64,000 nt of DNA from Planctomycetaceae bacterium (GCA_013823135.1 PNLP01000014.1:1-64000), one strand, 5' to 3'. Positions 7,589 to 18,668 are shown, counted from the stretch's first letter. The notes: a model not told the origin generated them from the sequence alone. Program-made: numbers and translations.

Positions 7589-9061
7589 ATGGACTTCTTC
7601 AGTCGTCGTGAATTCCTCGAACGATCCGCCATTCTCTCCGCCGCCGCCGCCTCGCTCGGTGCGGGCTCCGCATTCGCGGACACCAAGCCCGTCGCCGCGA
7701 CAGCCGCGCGAGCTCAAACCGATAAACTCCGCGTTGCCGTGGTCGGCGTGCGTGGTCGCGGGATGAGCCACGTCAGCGGGTTCCTCGGCAAGAATAACTG
7801 CGAGATTACCACGGTCTGCGATTGCGACGAAGCCGTGATCGGCTCCGCGATGAAGGCCATCGAAGCCAAGCAAGGCAAGGCTCCGAACTACGTCAAGGAC
7901 ATCCGGAAGGTTGTCGAGAACAAGGACATCGACATCGTTTCGATCGCCACGCCGAACCACTGGCACGCGCTGATGGCGGTGTGGGCCATGGAGAACGGCA
8001 AGGACGTATACGTCGAGAAGCCGGCCACGCACAACGTGCGCGAAGGCGCGATCATGACGGCCGCCGCCCGCAAGTACAAGAAGATCTGCCAGGTCGGCAC
8101 GCAGAGCCGCAGCAACCCCGGGATGCAGCAGGCCATCGAGTACGTTCGCGGTGGGAAGCTCGGCAAGGTCGATCTCGCAATCGGCCAGTGCTACAAGCCT
8201 CGCGGCAGCATCGGCAAGGTCGAGAAACCGACTCAGCCGCCCGCGAGCATCGACTACGATCTGTGGAGCGGCCCGGCTCCGCTCCTGGCCGTGAACCGCG
8301 CCAAACTGCACTACGACTGGCACTGGATCTGGGCTTACGGCAACGGCGATCTCGGCAATCAGGGCGTCCACGAGATGGACAAGGCCCGCTGGGGTCTCAA
8401 CAAGAACACCATGCCGAACAGCGTGCTCAGCCTCGGCGGCCGCTTCGGATACGTCGATGACGGCGAAACCGCGAACACCCAGCTTTCATTGTTCGACTAC
8501 GGCACCGAGAAGATGATCTTCGAGGTTCGCGGGCTGACCACCGACGCCTACAAGACCGTGAAGGTCGGCAACATCTGGGTCGGCACCGAGGGCTACGTGG
8601 CGTGCCCGAACTACGCTGGCGGCGTGGCTTACGACAAGGACGGCAAGGAAGTCGCGAAGTTCTCCGGTGGCGGCGATCAGCACCACTTCGACAACTTCGT
8701 GAAGGCCGTTCGCAGCCGCAAGGTTGAGGATCTGAACTGCGACATCGCGGAAGGTCACCTGTCCGCCGCGCTGTGCCACCTGTCGAACATCAGTTACCGC
8801 CTCGGCGAAGAGCAGGCGATCGGCAAGGCCGGCACCGTGAGCAACGACAAGGCCATGAACGAGTTCGCCGGGCGGATGGTCGAGCACCTGAAGGCGAACA
8901 AGGTTGATGTCGAGAAGACGATGGCCAAGGTTGGGCCAGTGCTTCAGATCGACACGAAGACCGAGCGGTTCATCAGCCCGAACGCGGCGCTCGCCGAGAA
9001 GGCCAACGCGATGCTGACGCGCGAATACCGCAAGGGCTTCGAGCTGAAAGAGATTGTGTGA
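7589..9061 (+). CDS. Tat-exported Gfo/Idh/MocA-family oxidoreductase
   Basis: A 490-residue protein with a twin-arginine signal (SRREFLERSAILSAAAAS) and a processing region near AFADTKP. The Rossmann fold starts at LRVAVVGVRGRGMSH, with the family's ATPNHWHALM and YVEKPATHN motifs; the Lys of EKP is the usual catalytic or cofactor-contacting residue. The C-terminal half contains GNQGVHEMDKARWGL, typical of planctomycete-expanded members. These enzymes are NAD(P)-dependent sugar or inositol-type dehydrogenases, and a pre-folded cofactor fits Tat export. The substrate is unknown. The start at MDFFSRR is chosen because it begins the Tat signal. A perfect palindrome follows the stop. Confidence 0.9.
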   Translation: MDFFSRREFLERSAILSAAAASLGAGSAFADTKPVAATAARAQTDKLRVAVVGVRGRGMSHVSGFLGKNNCEITTVCDCDEAVIGSAMKAIEAKQGKAPNYVKDIRKVVENKDIDIVSIATPNHWHALMAVWAMENGKDVYVEKPATHNVREGAIMTAAARKYKKICQVGTQSRSNPGMQQAIEYVRGGKLGKVDLAIGQCYKPRGSIGKVEKPTQPPASIDYDLWSGPAPLLAVNRAKLHYDWHWIWAYGNGDLGNQGVHEMDKARWGLNKNTMPNSVLSLGGRFGYVDDGETANTQLSLFDYGTEKMIFEVRGLTTDAYKTVKVGNIWVGTEGYVACPNYAGGVAYDKDGKEVAKFSGGGDQHHFDNFVKAVRSRKVEDLNCDIAEGHLSAALCHLSNISYRLGEEQAIGKAGTVSNDKAMNEFAGRMVEHLKANKVDVEKTMAKVGPVLQIDTKTERFISPNAALAEKANAMLTREYRKGFELKEIV

Positions 9062-9085
9062 TCCGAGATTGTTCGATCGTATTGA

Positions 9086-9144
9086 TCCGAGCCCGAGCGC
9101 CGAGCGAGGGACAACGTGAACCTCGCTCGGCGCTCGGGCTCGGA
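9086..9144. repeat. Perfect palindrome, TCCGAGCCCGAGCGCC family (copy 1)
   Basis: Arms at 9086-9109 and 9121-9144 are exact 24-bp reverse complements around an 11-nt loop. It separates two convergent genes (stops at 9061 and 9163). Near-identical arms occur at 22558-22617, and a single arm occurs at about 18626-18651. Confidence 0.9.
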
Positions 9145-9162
9145 CCAATACCCAATATCCGA

Positions 9163-9681
9163 TTACGTCTTCGGTGGTTTCGGCGGCGGGGGCGAGAAGG
9201 CTGCGAGCCATGCGGCCATCTCATCGGGCGACGACGCTCCCTCCGGCTTCTGATCCTCGGACGCACGGCCGGCACCCGCCGGCCGTTTTCGTTGGTCCGC
9301 GATGAGCCAGTCCACGAACTCCTCGCAGGTGTTCACGGCCGTGCCACTGAGCCGGCCCGCGACCTGAACCCGCACGTCGTTCGACACCACCGTCACCAGC
9401 GTGGGTCGCTTCTCACCGGCGAGCAACTCCTCGATCTCGTCGTCGGCCGTGCGACGGTACGCGAACCGCACCCGCACTCCACGGTGATTGGCCTCGGGGG
9501 ATGGCCCCCTGCCCTTCTCGGCGTCGAATACCACGCGCAACTGCTCGGGCCGCTTGCCGGACGCGGCCGCGAGCCAGTCGAGGAAGCCCGTGCGGGCGCG
9601 TTCCAACCCACCCGCCACGGGACCAAGCCCCAGCATCCCGACGGCGTGCATCAGGTTGTATCCGTCGATGAGGTAGGTCAT
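9163..9681 (-). CDS. NYN-domain (YacP-like) ribonuclease
   Basis: A 172-residue protein with a PIN-like NYN fold. MTYLIDGYNLMHAVG carries the first conserved Asp (D6), VVFDAEKG is the second acidic strand, RRTADDEIEELL supplies the DDEI acidic cluster and TVVSNDVRVQ the final SND motif. These match the YacP/Rae1 group, endoribonucleases that in Bacillus cleave mRNA on the ribosome. About 35 C-terminal residues are Pro/Lys-rich and probably disordered. It follows yacG on the same strand but is separated by two terminator-like hairpins, so it probably has its own promoter. Confidence 0.85.
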   Translation of the reverse strand: MTYLIDGYNLMHAVGMLGLGPVAGGLERARTGFLDWLAAASGKRPEQLRVVFDAEKGRGPSPEANHRGVRVRFAYRRTADDEIEELLAGEKRPTLVTVVSNDVRVQVAGRLSGTAVNTCEEFVDWLIADQRKRPAGAGRASEDQKPEGASSPDEMAAWLAAFSPPPPKPPKT

Positions 9682-9697
9682 GGGGCACCGAAAAGCG

Positions 9698-9729
9698 AAG
9701 ACCCGACCTGCGTTGGCAGGCCGGGTCTT
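9698..9729. terminator. Imperfect hairpin upstream of the NYN gene
   Basis: AAGACCCG/CGGGTCTT with an inner CCTGC/GCAGG stem forms a 14-bp stem with one mismatch. It lies just upstream of the NYN start and downstream of yacG, so it could end transcripts coming from yacG. Confidence 0.55.
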
Positions 9730-9759
9730 TGATTGTACCCGATCAAGACAGTCAATGCG

Positions 9760-9790
9760 AAAGCCCGGCCGTCGCGACGGGCCGGGCTTT
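9760..9790 (-). terminator. Hairpin terminator after yacG
   Basis: An exact 11-bp stem AAAGCCCGGCC/GGCCGGGCTTT (9760-9770 with 9780-9790) lies 60 bp beyond the yacG stop on its strand. It probably terminates the chaperone-to-yacG transcription unit. Confidence 0.65.
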
Positions 9791-9850
9791 CTGCTATCGG
9801 AAATCGACCGGAGGAACGGTCGGCTAGCGAGTTACAGTGACAACGGGTTG

Positions 9851-10036
9851 TCACTCATCGTCGGGAGAAGTCGACTGGTCGTCTGGCGGCGTGGGGTCCG
9901 GGACACGGTATTCTTCCCCAAGCCAACGCCCGAGATCAATCACACGGCACCGACGAGAGCAGAACGGGTAGTCAGGGTAGTCTTGCCAGTTTCCCGGCAT
10001 CGCCCCGCCACAGATCGAGCACCGTACTTTATTCAT
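9851..10036 (-). CDS. yacG: YacG-type zinc protein (DNA gyrase inhibitor family)
   Basis: A 61-residue protein starting at MNKVRCSICGG. The zinc ligands are arranged as in YacG: C-x2-C in CSIC near the start, then C-x3-C in FCSRRC, followed by the conserved VIDLGRWLGEEYRVP stretch. E. coli YacG binds GyrB and inhibits gyrase, and that role is inferred here only by family. It ends a minus-strand run from the chaperone genes through the FmdB-type zinc ribbon 54 bp upstream. A start at 10081 would add 15 unconserved residues. Confidence 0.88.
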   Translation of the reverse strand: MNKVRCSICGGAMPGNWQDYPDYPFCSRRCRVIDLGRWLGEEYRVPDPTPPDDQSTSPDDE

Positions 10037-10090
10037 CGGCTCGGACCGCCCCGAACTTCGGGATTTCTCGGAACAACCCACTTAGCCCGC

Positions 10091-10435
10091 TTATTTGGCC
10101 TTCTTCGCGCCGCCCGTGCTTTCCGGCTTGCTGGGCGCAGCCGGAGGGGGCGGAGGCGGAGGCGATGCCGGCGTTGCTGCCGTGGCGTCGGTCTTCGTTT
10201 CCGCCTTGGTTTCGGTCTTGGGTGCCTCGGTCGCCTCGGGCTTCTCGCCGGCGCGACGGTAATCGGTCTCGTAGAAACCGCCGCCCTTGAAAATGATCGC
10301 GCCGCCACCGCCGAACAGGCGCTGGAGCTTGTTCTTCTTGCACTTCGGGCACTTGGTCAACGCGGGTTCGGAGAACGATTGCAGTTCATCGAACCGGTGG
10401 CCACAGGCGGTGCATTCGTAGTCGTAGGTTGGCAT
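10091..10435 (-). CDS. FmdB-family zinc-ribbon protein
   Basis: A 114-residue protein with the FmdB ribbon at residues 1-45: MPTYDYECTACGHRF, then KCPKCKK, giving two C-x2-C knuckles. A Gly-rich segment and FYETDYR follow, and about 50 residues of low-complexity Ala/Pro/Lys/Thr close the protein, so the tail is probably disordered. FmdB-type proteins were named from formamidase regulators, but in most bacteria they are small zinc proteins of unknown role. Its place directly after grpE (78 bp) in the chaperone block is a common planctomycete arrangement and hints at a link to proteostasis. Confidence 0.85.
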   Translation of the reverse strand: MPTYDYECTACGHRFDELQSFSEPALTKCPKCKKNKLQRLFGGGGAIIFKGGGFYETDYRRAGEKPEATEAPKTETKAETKTDATAATPASPPPPPPPAAPSKPESTGGAKKAK

Positions 10436-10513
10436 AGTTTGGATTTAAGAATGACGATTTATGATTGGTGATTGAAAGACATTGCAATTCAATCACCAAT
10501 CATAAATCTGAAA

Positions 10514-11029
10514 TCACACATTCGAGGCCACGATCACGGAGGCGGGTCGGATCACGCGGTCGTGGAGCTGGAAGCCCTGTTGAAGCACCTGCACCACCTC
10601 GCCCGGAGCGACATCAGTGCTGGGTTGCTCCATCACAGCTTGATGCAGGTTCGGGTCGAACACGGTTCCCTTGTCGCACTCGATGCGGGTGACGCCGTGC
10701 CGCTTCAGAACGCCCAGGAACTGCTCGGCGGTCGCCGCGACACCCGTCGCGAGCGGGCCGGTATCCCCAGCCGCCTTGGCCGCGCTCAACGCGCGATCGA
10801 GGTTATCCAGCGCACCCAGCAGGTCGCGGGCGAACGACTCGGCCGCGTACTTCTTGTTGATCTCGGCATCGCGAACGGTGCGCTTCCGGGCGTTCTCGTA
10901 ATCCGCCACCGCCAGTTTGAAGTTCGCCAGTTGCTGCTCGGTCGCGTCCAACTTCGCGCGAACGGCATCCAACTCCGTCGCCTCGGCGGGCGGTGGGGCA
11001 TCAACAGGTATCGAGGTATCGTCGGGCAT
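10514..11029 (-). CDS. grpE: Nucleotide exchange factor GrpE
   Basis: A 171-residue protein with the GrpE arrangement: a long N-terminal coiled coil (about residues 18-60, ELDAVRAKLDATEQQLANFK onward), the four-helix dimerisation region with LLGALDNLDRAL, and the C-terminal beta domain with FDPNLHQAVM and VLQQGFQLHDRVIRPA, which contacts DnaK. GrpE releases ADP from DnaK. It is downstream of dnaJ by 49 bp on the same strand, consistent with co-transcription. dnaK itself is not in the window. Confidence 0.95.
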   Translation of the reverse strand: MPDDTSIPVDAPPPAEATELDAVRAKLDATEQQLANFKLAVADYENARKRTVRDAEINKKYAAESFARDLLGALDNLDRALSAAKAAGDTGPLATGVAATAEQFLGVLKRHGVTRIECDKGTVFDPNLHQAVMEQPSTDVAPGEVVQVLQQGFQLHDRVIRPASVIVASNV

Positions 11030-11078
11030 CGTGGTTCCGCTGTGTGAAGCGGCCGCCCCAACGGGGCGGCGGCTAAAC

Positions 11079-12236
11079 CTAGTTCTTCTGTTCAGTTGGA
11101 GGGACGTCGCCGGTAATCAGATCCTTGAGCTTGCCGAAAAATCCCTTGCGGGGCATCGGCGGCGTGGTTCCCTCAAGTTCGGCTAGCTTGCGGAGCAGTT
11201 GCTCCTGTTCAGGCGAGAGAGCGGTCGGCGTTTCGACAACCAGAATCACCAGCAGGTCGCCCTTGCGGCGTGGGTCGTCGAGGTCCGGCATCCCCTGCCC
11301 AACAGCGCGGAGCACCGTGGTGTGCGTCTGCGCTCCGCGGGGCACCTCAATGGTCACCTTCTCGCCGGTGAGCGTGGTCAGTTCCACCGGACCGCCCAGA
11401 GCCGCCCTCGCGAACGACACCGGGAACTGGCAGATCAGGTTGTGCCCGTCTCGCTCGAAGATCTTGTGTTCGCGAACGCGGATAATCAGTTCCAGGTTGC
11501 CGCGTGTGGCTCCGGGTCCGCCCTCGTGCCCGTGCCCCGGAACGCTCAGCCGGATTCGTGTATCGACTCCTGGCGGGATGTTCAGGTCGAGCGATTCGCG
11601 AACCTCGGCTCGCCCCGCACCCCGGCACGCCTTGCACGGGTCGGGGATCACGGTGCCGCGACCACTGCAACCCCGGCACGCTTGCGGGAACGAGAACAAC
11701 CCGCCGGCCGAAACGTACTCGGCTCCCGAACCCTTGCAGCGCTTGCACTGGACCGGCTGCGTGCCCGCCTTCGCGCCGCTGCCGTTGCACTCCTTGCAGT
11801 TCGCCTCGTAGCGAATCGAGACAGTCTTCTTGGTCCCCGTGGCGGCTTCGAGCAGGTCGATGTCGAGAACATCCTCGATGTCCTCGCCGCGTCGCGGCCC
11901 GCGAGCCCGGCGGCGGCCACCGCCACCACCGCCGAGGAAGTCGCCAAACACCTGCCCAAGCAGGTCGCCGAGATCCACGCCACCGCCGCCACCACCGCCC
12001 GCCGCGGCCTGGGCAAGCCCATCGTGGCCGTAGCGGTCGTAAATCTGCTTCCGGTTCCCGTCTTTCAGTACCTCGTAGGCCTCGGTGACCTCGTGGTACT
12101 TCGCGACAACTTCGTCGTCGCCGGGGTTCTGGTCGGGGTGGTATTTCTTGGCGAGACCGCGATACGCCTTGGTGATCTCGATTTCCGTGGCGGTGCGGGT
12201 GATCCCGAGAACTTCGTAGTAGTCGCGCTTCGCCAT
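11079..12236 (-). CDS. dnaJ: Chaperone DnaJ
   Basis: A 385-residue type A J-protein. The J domain (residues 4-68) has the HPD motif in KKYHPDQNPGD. A Gly-rich linker (about 75-112) is followed by the zinc region with all four CxxCxGxG repeats (CKECNGSG, CKRCKGSG, CRGCSGRG, CKACRGAG), and then the two substrate-binding barrels with LNIPPGVDTRIRL. It stimulates DnaK ATPase and hands over unfolded substrates. It lies between groEL-A (132 bp upstream) and grpE (49 bp downstream). No CIRCE inverted repeat was found upstream. Confidence 0.97.
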   Translation of the reverse strand: MAKRDYYEVLGITRTATEIEITKAYRGLAKKYHPDQNPGDDEVVAKYHEVTEAYEVLKDGNRKQIYDRYGHDGLAQAAAGGGGGGGVDLGDLLGQVFGDFLGGGGGGRRRARGPRRGEDIEDVLDIDLLEAATGTKKTVSIRYEANCKECNGSGAKAGTQPVQCKRCKGSGAEYVSAGGLFSFPQACRGCSGRGTVIPDPCKACRGAGRAEVRESLDLNIPPGVDTRIRLSVPGHGHEGGPGATRGNLELIIRVREHKIFERDGHNLICQFPVSFARAALGGPVELTTLTGEKVTIEVPRGAQTHTTVLRAVGQGMPDLDDPRRKGDLLVILVVETPTALSPEQEQLLRKLAELEGTTPPMPRKGFFGKLKDLITGDVPPTEQKN

Positions 12237-12368
12237 ATTTCTTCTGGAATCAGGAGTCGGGATTCAGGAATCAGGAGTCAGCATAACAGAAACAGGAGGC
12301 AGAGGGGACGCCGGTTAAACGGGCTTTCCTCTGACTCCTGATTCCTGAATCCCGACTCCCGATTCCGA

Positions 12369-14006
12369 TCAGGCAATCGAACCCGCGACCTTCGACTTCT
12401 TGTCGTCGTCGTCGATCTTGGTGATCATGACTTCGGTCGTCAGCATCAGCCCGGCGATGCTGGCGGCGTTGGTCAGGGCACTGCGAGTCACGCGGAGCGG
12501 GTCGATGATGCCGGCCTTCAGCATGTCGACGTACTTGTCGTTGTTGGCGTCGTACCCGATGTTCGGGTTCTTCTCGCCCTGAGCCGTGACCTCGTCGGCG
12601 ATCACCGCGCCGTCCGTGCCGCAGTTCTCGGCGATGGTGCGGATCGGCTTGAGCAGCGCCCGAGCCACGATCTCGGCCCCGATTCGCTCGTCGCCCTTGA
12701 GCTTGTCAGCCAGGGCTTCGATGGTCGGGATGCATCGCAGCAGAGCGGTGCCACCACCAGGGACGATGCCCTCGGCGACGGCTGCACGGGTTGCGTGCAG
12801 GGCGTCCTCGACGCGGCCCTTGGTCTGCTTCATCTCGGCTTCGGTTGCGGCTCCGACCTTCACGATCGCGACGCCACCCACGAGCTTCGCGAGCCGCTCG
12901 GAGAACTTCTCCTTGTCGTACTCGCTCTCGGTCTGATCCATCTGCGTGCGGATCGTCTGAACGCGAGCCATGATGGCGGCCTTGCGTTCCTTGTTTTCCT
13001 TGTCGCAGATGAGCGTGGTGCTTTCCTTCTCGACGACAACCTGATCGGCGGTACCAAGCATTTCCAGCTCGATGTTCTCCAGCTTGATCCCGCGATCTTC
13101 GCTGACGAACGTGCCGCCGGTGAGCACCGCGATGTCTTCCATCATGGCCTTGCGGCGATCGCCGAAGCCTGGGGACTTGACGGCGCAGACATCGAGGAGA
13201 CCCTTCAGCTTGTTCACCACCAGCACGGCGAGAGCTTCGCTCTCAACGTCTTCGGCGATGATGAGCAGCGGCCGGGCAGCCTTCACGACCTTGTCGAGGA
13301 TCGGCAGCATCTCGCGGACGTTGGCGAGCTTCTTTTCGAGCAGCAGAACGAGGACGTTCTCCTGTTCCCACTTCATGTCGGCGTTGCCGTATGGGAAGTA
13401 GGGGGAGATGTAGCCCTTGTCGAACTGCATCCCTTCCACGAAGTCGAGCGTCGTGTCGGAGGTCTTGCCTTCTTCGACCGTGATGACGCCGTCCTTGCCG
13501 ACCTTCTCGAAGGCGTCGGCCATCAGCGCGCCGATCTTCGGGTCGTTGTTGGCGGAAATGCTGGCGACGTGCTGCATCTCCTCCTTCTTGCTCAGCTTCT
13601 TGGCGAGGGTGTTTTCCAGGTACTCGACGGCCTTCGCGACGGCCTTGTCGATGCCACGCTTGACGGTCATCGGGTTGGCACCGGAGGTGATGTTCCGGAG
13701 ACCTTCCTGGTAGATCGACAGGGCCAGCACGGTCGCGGTGGTGGTGCCATCACCAGCGGTGTCGCTCGTCTTCTGAGCAACCGCGTTGACGAGCTTCGCG
13801 CCCATGTTTTCGAATGGGTCCGGCAGGTCGATCTCCTTGGAGACCGTGACGCCGTCCTTGGTGACGGTTGGGCCGCCGAAGGACTTGTCGATGATGACGT
13901 TTCGGCCTGTTGGCCCGAGCGTGACGCCAACGGCCTTGGCCAGCTTCTCAGCGCCGGCCAGGAGCTTCTTGCGGGCATCGTCGGTATAGAGCAGTTGCTT
14001 GGACAT
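12369..14006 (-). CDS. groEL: Chaperonin GroEL, paralogue A (no GGM tail)
   Basis: A 545-residue Hsp60 starting at [18 protein letters not shown]. The ATP-site motif [14 protein letters not shown] is near residues 83-96, and the equatorial [12 protein letters not shown] stretch is intact. Length and motifs fit a functional subunit. The C-terminus ends in [15 protein letters not shown] rather than the usual Gly-Gly-Met repeats, so this paralogue lacks the flexible tail that projects into the folding cavity. It follows groES on the same strand across a 228-bp repeat-filled gap (14007-14234), so it may have its own promoter. Starting at 14174 would read through the repeat. Confidence 0.95.
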   Translation of the reverse strand: MSKQLLYTDDARKKLLAGAEKLAKAVGVTLGPTGRNVIIDKSFGGPTVTKDGVTVSKEIDLPDPFENMGAKLVNAVAQKTSDTAGDGTTTATVLALSIYQEGLRNITSGANPMTVKRGIDKAVAKAVEYLENTLAKKLSKKEEMQHVASISANNDPKIGALMADAFEKVGKDGVITVEEGKTSDTTLDFVEGMQFDKGYISPYFPYGNADMKWEQENVLVLLLEKKLANVREMLPILDKVVKAARPLLIIAEDVESEALAVLVVNKLKGLLDVCAVKSPGFGDRRKAMMEDIAVLTGGTFVSEDRGIKLENIELEMLGTADQVVVEKESTTLICDKENKERKAAIMARVQTIRTQMDQTESEYDKEKFSERLAKLVGGVAIVKVGAATEAEMKQTKGRVEDALHATRAAVAEGIVPGGGTALLRCIPTIEALADKLKGDERIGAEIVARALLKPIRTIAENCGTDGAVIADEVTAQGEKNPNIGYDANNDKYVDMLKAGIIDPLRVTRSALTNAASIAGLMLTTEVMITKIDDDDKKSKVAGSIA

Positions 14007-14017
14007 GAAGAACTCCG

Positions 14018-14222
14018 GTGTCTTTGTCTTCCGCCCCAAGGGGGGCGGCGGATAATAGCCCAGGCCGTCAGGCCTGGGATGGTGATGTCGAAGAACCGAA
14101 GCCCCAAGGGGGCGGCACCCGGCACGTCGGTTGTGTCGCCCCTTCGGGGCTTCTTCCAATCTGTTTGCCAGCAACCCAGGGCTTTCGCCCTGGGCTATTG
14201 TCCGCCGCCCCTTTGGGGCGGA
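14018..14222. repeat. Inverted intergenic repeat between groES and groEL-A
   Basis: CCGCCCCAAGGGGGGCGGCGG and ATAGCCCAGG words on one side are mirrored on the other by CCCAGGGC, CGCCCTGGGCTATTGTCC and CGCCGCCCCTTTGGGG, with GAAGCCCC/GGGGCTTC nearer the centre. The whole element can fold into a large cruciform. It shares its vocabulary with 7195-7375 and 18421-18560 and may uncouple the two chaperonin genes. Confidence 0.8.
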
Positions 14223-14234
14223 AGGCCGAGCAGC

Positions 14235-14552
14235 TTACTTGGCCAGCTTCGCGAGGATGTCGCTCTCGCGGAGGATCTTGAAATCCTTGCCGACGACTTC
14301 CACGTCCGAGCCGCTGTACTTGCCGTACAGAACGGTGTCGCCGACCTTCACGGCCAGCGCGATGCGGTTGCCGTCGTCGCTGAGTTTGCCCGGTCCGACC
14401 GAGACAACCTTGCCCATCTGCGGCTTCTGCTTCGCGGTGTCCGGAAGAAGGATGCCACCGGCGGTCTTCTCTTCGGCTTCGGTAGGCTCGACCACAATGC
14501 GATCGTCGAGTGGCTTCAGGGTCAGTTGTGCGGGTTCAGCTTTCTTAGCCAT
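14235..14552 (-). CDS. groES: Co-chaperonin GroES
   Basis: A 105-residue Hsp10. The start [21 protein letters not shown] leads into the conserved LKPLDDRI strand. The mobile loop that binds GroEL is [19 protein letters not shown], and GKVVSVGPG and the closing strands are normal. It caps the GroEL ring. It lies between two groEL genes on the same strand, 135 bp from groEL-B and 228 bp from groEL-A. Which GroEL it serves, or whether it serves both, cannot be told from sequence. A longer frame from 14666 has no family similarity in its first 38 residues. Confidence 0.96.
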   Translation of the reverse strand: MAKKAEPAQLTLKPLDDRIVVEPTEAEEKTAGGILLPDTAKQKPQMGKVVSVGPGKLSDDGNRIALAVKVGDTVLYGKYSGSDVEVVGKDFKILRESDILAKLAK

Positions 14553-14687
14553 TGGTGGCTCCGTATTGTCTGAGGGTTGTTGTTCGTTGGTTGTTGTTCG
14601 TTGTGGATCGGGAGTGGGGTGGATGCTGGAACTGGCCCGAAGCCCGTATTCCCAACAAACAACCACCCACTCCCCGCCGCCAAAGGA

Positions 14688-16436
<1,749 letters not shown>

Positions 16437-16635
16437 GTGGAGTGTCCTTTCGATTCGCCCAATGGTCGTGGGGATCGGAACCGGTCCCTGCAAGAGACGT
16501 GCCGCGCAATCGACGTGTTATTAGTCGTTGACGGGTTAAGGTTTAGGAATTCATTGTGCGGCGCGACAATCGCCAATGGTGACATTGTGGCAGGGGCAGT
16601 CTGGACGGGATGCGGCGAAATGGCAGGCTACGAGA

Positions 16636-16705
16636 GCGCGAAGCCGCAAGCGCGAAGCCGCAAGCGCGAAGCCGCAAGCGCGAAGCCGCTTGCGGCTTCG
16701 CGGTA
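16636..16705. repeat. Tandem array of a 14-bp unit ending in an inverted copy
   Basis: Unit GCGCGAAGCCGCAA is repeated at 16636, 16650, 16664 and 16678 (the last ending TT instead of AA) and is followed by GCGGCTTCGCGG, the reverse complement of the core, so the array closes in a hairpin. It lies in the 334-bp gap between divergent groEL-B and the carboxypeptidase gene, 65 bp upstream of the latter. The same core forms the palindrome at 2863-2912. The rest of the gap shows no other structure. Confidence 0.92.
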
Positions 16706-16770
16706 GGTTGCGTGCATCTCGCAAGTTCGCCAGTGTCGGGTTACGATGGCAGTTCCGCTCAACGACACCC

Positions 16771-18351
16771 ATGCGAAAGGCGGTTGCCGTGTTCCGTGCG
16801 TGCTTTCTGTTCCTCGCTCCACTCACGCTTGGCCTCGTCAGCATTCCCGCACCCGCTGCGCCGCCAAACGGACTGGCGAAGCAACTCGATGCCCTGATTG
16901 AAGGGCCGGACTACAAGCACGCAACGTGGGGAATCGTCGTCGTCAACGCGAAGACCGGCGAGACCGTGTACGAACGCAACCCCGAGGCGATGCTCGCTCC
17001 CGCGTCGGTCACCAAGTTGTTCTCGTGTGCGGCCGCGCTGGTCGCCATCGGGCCCGATTCCACAGCCGAAACTGTCGTGTATCAGCGTGGCGCACGGGTC
17101 AACGGCACGCTTCACGGCGACCTCATCCTCGTGGCCGCTGGCGACCTCACATTTGGCGGGCGAACGAAGGACGGCAAGACCGTCTTCCAGAACCACGACC
17201 ACACCTACGCCAACAGCGGTCTGGGTGAATGCGCACTGACGGACACCGACCCACTCGCGGCGTTGAACGATCTCGCCAAGCAGGTGAAGGCCGCGGGGAT
17301 CAACCAGATCGACGGCGAGATTGCAATCGACGACCGGTTGTTCGTCCGCACTCGCAGCAGTGGCAGCGGCCCCGACGCGGTTTCGCCCATTCTCGTGAAC
17401 GATAACCTCGTCGATATCCTGATCGCGCCCGGAGCCAAACCCGGCGACCCCGCGAAGGTCACGACGCGGCCCGAATCGGGTTACTACCAGTGCGATTCGC
17501 TTGTCACCACCAGCGACGAGAAGTCGGCTGCGTCGGTTCAGTTGCTGCCGGTGGGTGCGAACCAGTTCGCCGTTCGCGGCAAGATCCCGGTAGGCAGCAA
17601 GCCGCTGTTGCGAATCTACCCAATCGACGATCCCACGCAGTTCGCCCGCTCGCTGTTTATCGAAGCACTTCGGCGAAACGGCGTGAAGCCGAGCGCTGCC
17701 GTGCTGCGACAGGCACTCACCATTCTGCCAACGAAGGACGCCTACGCGGAACTGACGAAAGTGGCGTCGTTCCAGTCGCCGCCATTCCGCGAGGCGATTG
17801 CCGTCACGCTCAAGGTGAGCCACAACCTGTACGCCAGCACGCTACCGTGCCTGATCGCGGCGTCGAAGGGGCAGGAGACCGTGGAGGCCGGTTTACGCGA
17901 GGAACGGAAGATCCTGGAGAAGCTAGGCGTGGATGTATCGCAGATCTCATTCGGCGGCGGTGCGGGTGGTGCATCCGCGGATCACGTCACGGCGCGAGCG
18001 ACCGTTCAACTGCTGCAAGGGATGGCCAAGCGACCGGAATGGGACGCATACAAGGCGGGATTGCCGATCATGGGTGTGGATGGCACGCTCGCCGATGTCG
18101 TCGGCGCGGATAGCCCCGTTCGCGGGAAGGTGTTCGCCAAGACGGGAACGCTCGTGTGGTTCGACGCGGCGAACGAACGTGTGCTGCTCAAAAGCAAGGC
18201 CCTGGCCGGCACGATGACCACCAAGGCGGGAACGCCGCTGTATCTCGCAATATTCGTGAACAACGTGCCACTCCCCACGGGAATCGGTCCTGGCCGCGAA
18301 GGAAAGTTGCTGGGCAAACTCTGCGAGATTCTGCACGACGCCGGGCCGTGA
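16771..18351 (+). CDS. dacB: D-alanyl-D-alanine carboxypeptidase/endopeptidase, PBP4 (DacB) class
   Basis: A 526-residue class C penicillin-binding protein with a signal peptide (MRKAVAVFRACFLFLAPLTL, processing near PAPAA). The three active-site motifs are S79-V-T-K82 (SxxK), S350-H-N352 (SxN) and K457-T-G459 (KTG). The large insert between SxxK and SxN is typical of PBP4. The enzyme removes terminal D-Ala from peptidoglycan stem peptides or cleaves cross-links in the periplasm. This fits the finding that planctomycetes do have peptidoglycan. The start at 16771 begins the signal peptide; the frame open from 16576 runs through the tandem repeat. Confidence 0.93.
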   Translation: MRKAVAVFRACFLFLAPLTLGLVSIPAPAAPPNGLAKQLDALIEGPDYKHATWGIVVVNAKTGETVYERNPEAMLAPASVTKLFSCAAALVAIGPDSTAETVVYQRGARVNGTLHGDLILVAAGDLTFGGRTKDGKTVFQNHDHTYANSGLGECALTDTDPLAALNDLAKQVKAAGINQIDGEIAIDDRLFVRTRSSGSGPDAVSPILVNDNLVDILIAPGAKPGDPAKVTTRPESGYYQCDSLVTTSDEKSAASVQLLPVGANQFAVRGKIPVGSKPLLRIYPIDDPTQFARSLFIEALRRNGVKPSAAVLRQALTILPTKDAYAELTKVASFQSPPFREAIAVTLKVSHNLYASTLPCLIAASKGQETVEAGLREERKILEKLGVDVSQISFGGGAGGASADHVTARATVQLLQGMAKRPEWDAYKAGLPIMGVDGTLADVVGADSPVRGKVFAKTGTLVWFDAANERVLLKSKALAGTMTTKAGTPLYLAIFVNNVPLPTGIGPGREGKLLGKLCEILHDAGP

Positions 18352-18668
18352 AATGACCACCAAGGCACAAGCGGGAACGCTGGTGAAGTTGCGGTATTGG
18401 GCGTGGCTTTTAGTTAGGTTTTCACCCCGAAGGGGTGGGACAACCACTTCTCTGCACACGCTTGTCGCACCCCTTCAGGGTGCGGACGCCGTTTGATCGA
18501 ACCCAGGGCGGCGACAGCTTCGCTGTCTTGCCCTGGGCTACGTTGTCACAGCCTTTCAGGCTGAAACCCAGACAAATTCCACAAATCGCGGCTTCAGAAA
18601 GCGCCAGCGAAGGGTTCGCGTCTCTCCTCGCTTGGCGCTCGGGCTCGGACCAGAGTGTGGGTCTTGGC
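18352..18668. repeat. 317-bp intergenic region with dispersed-repeat fragments
   Basis: No gene is supported. The segment 18421-18560 contains CACCCCGAAGGGGTGGGA, CACCCCTTCAGGGTGCGG, AACCCAGGGCGGCGACAGC and GCCCTGGGCTACGTTGTC, the same word set as the repeats at 7195-7375 and 14018-14222. About 18626-18651 is a single arm of the TCCGAGCCCGAGCGCC palindrome family (CCTCGCTTGGCGCTCGGGC), with only a weak partner near 18600. Confidence 0.75.

Noticed and set aside
16636..16705. CRISPR-like array
   Set aside because: Units are 14 bp, directly abutting, with no spacers; it is a tandem repeat.
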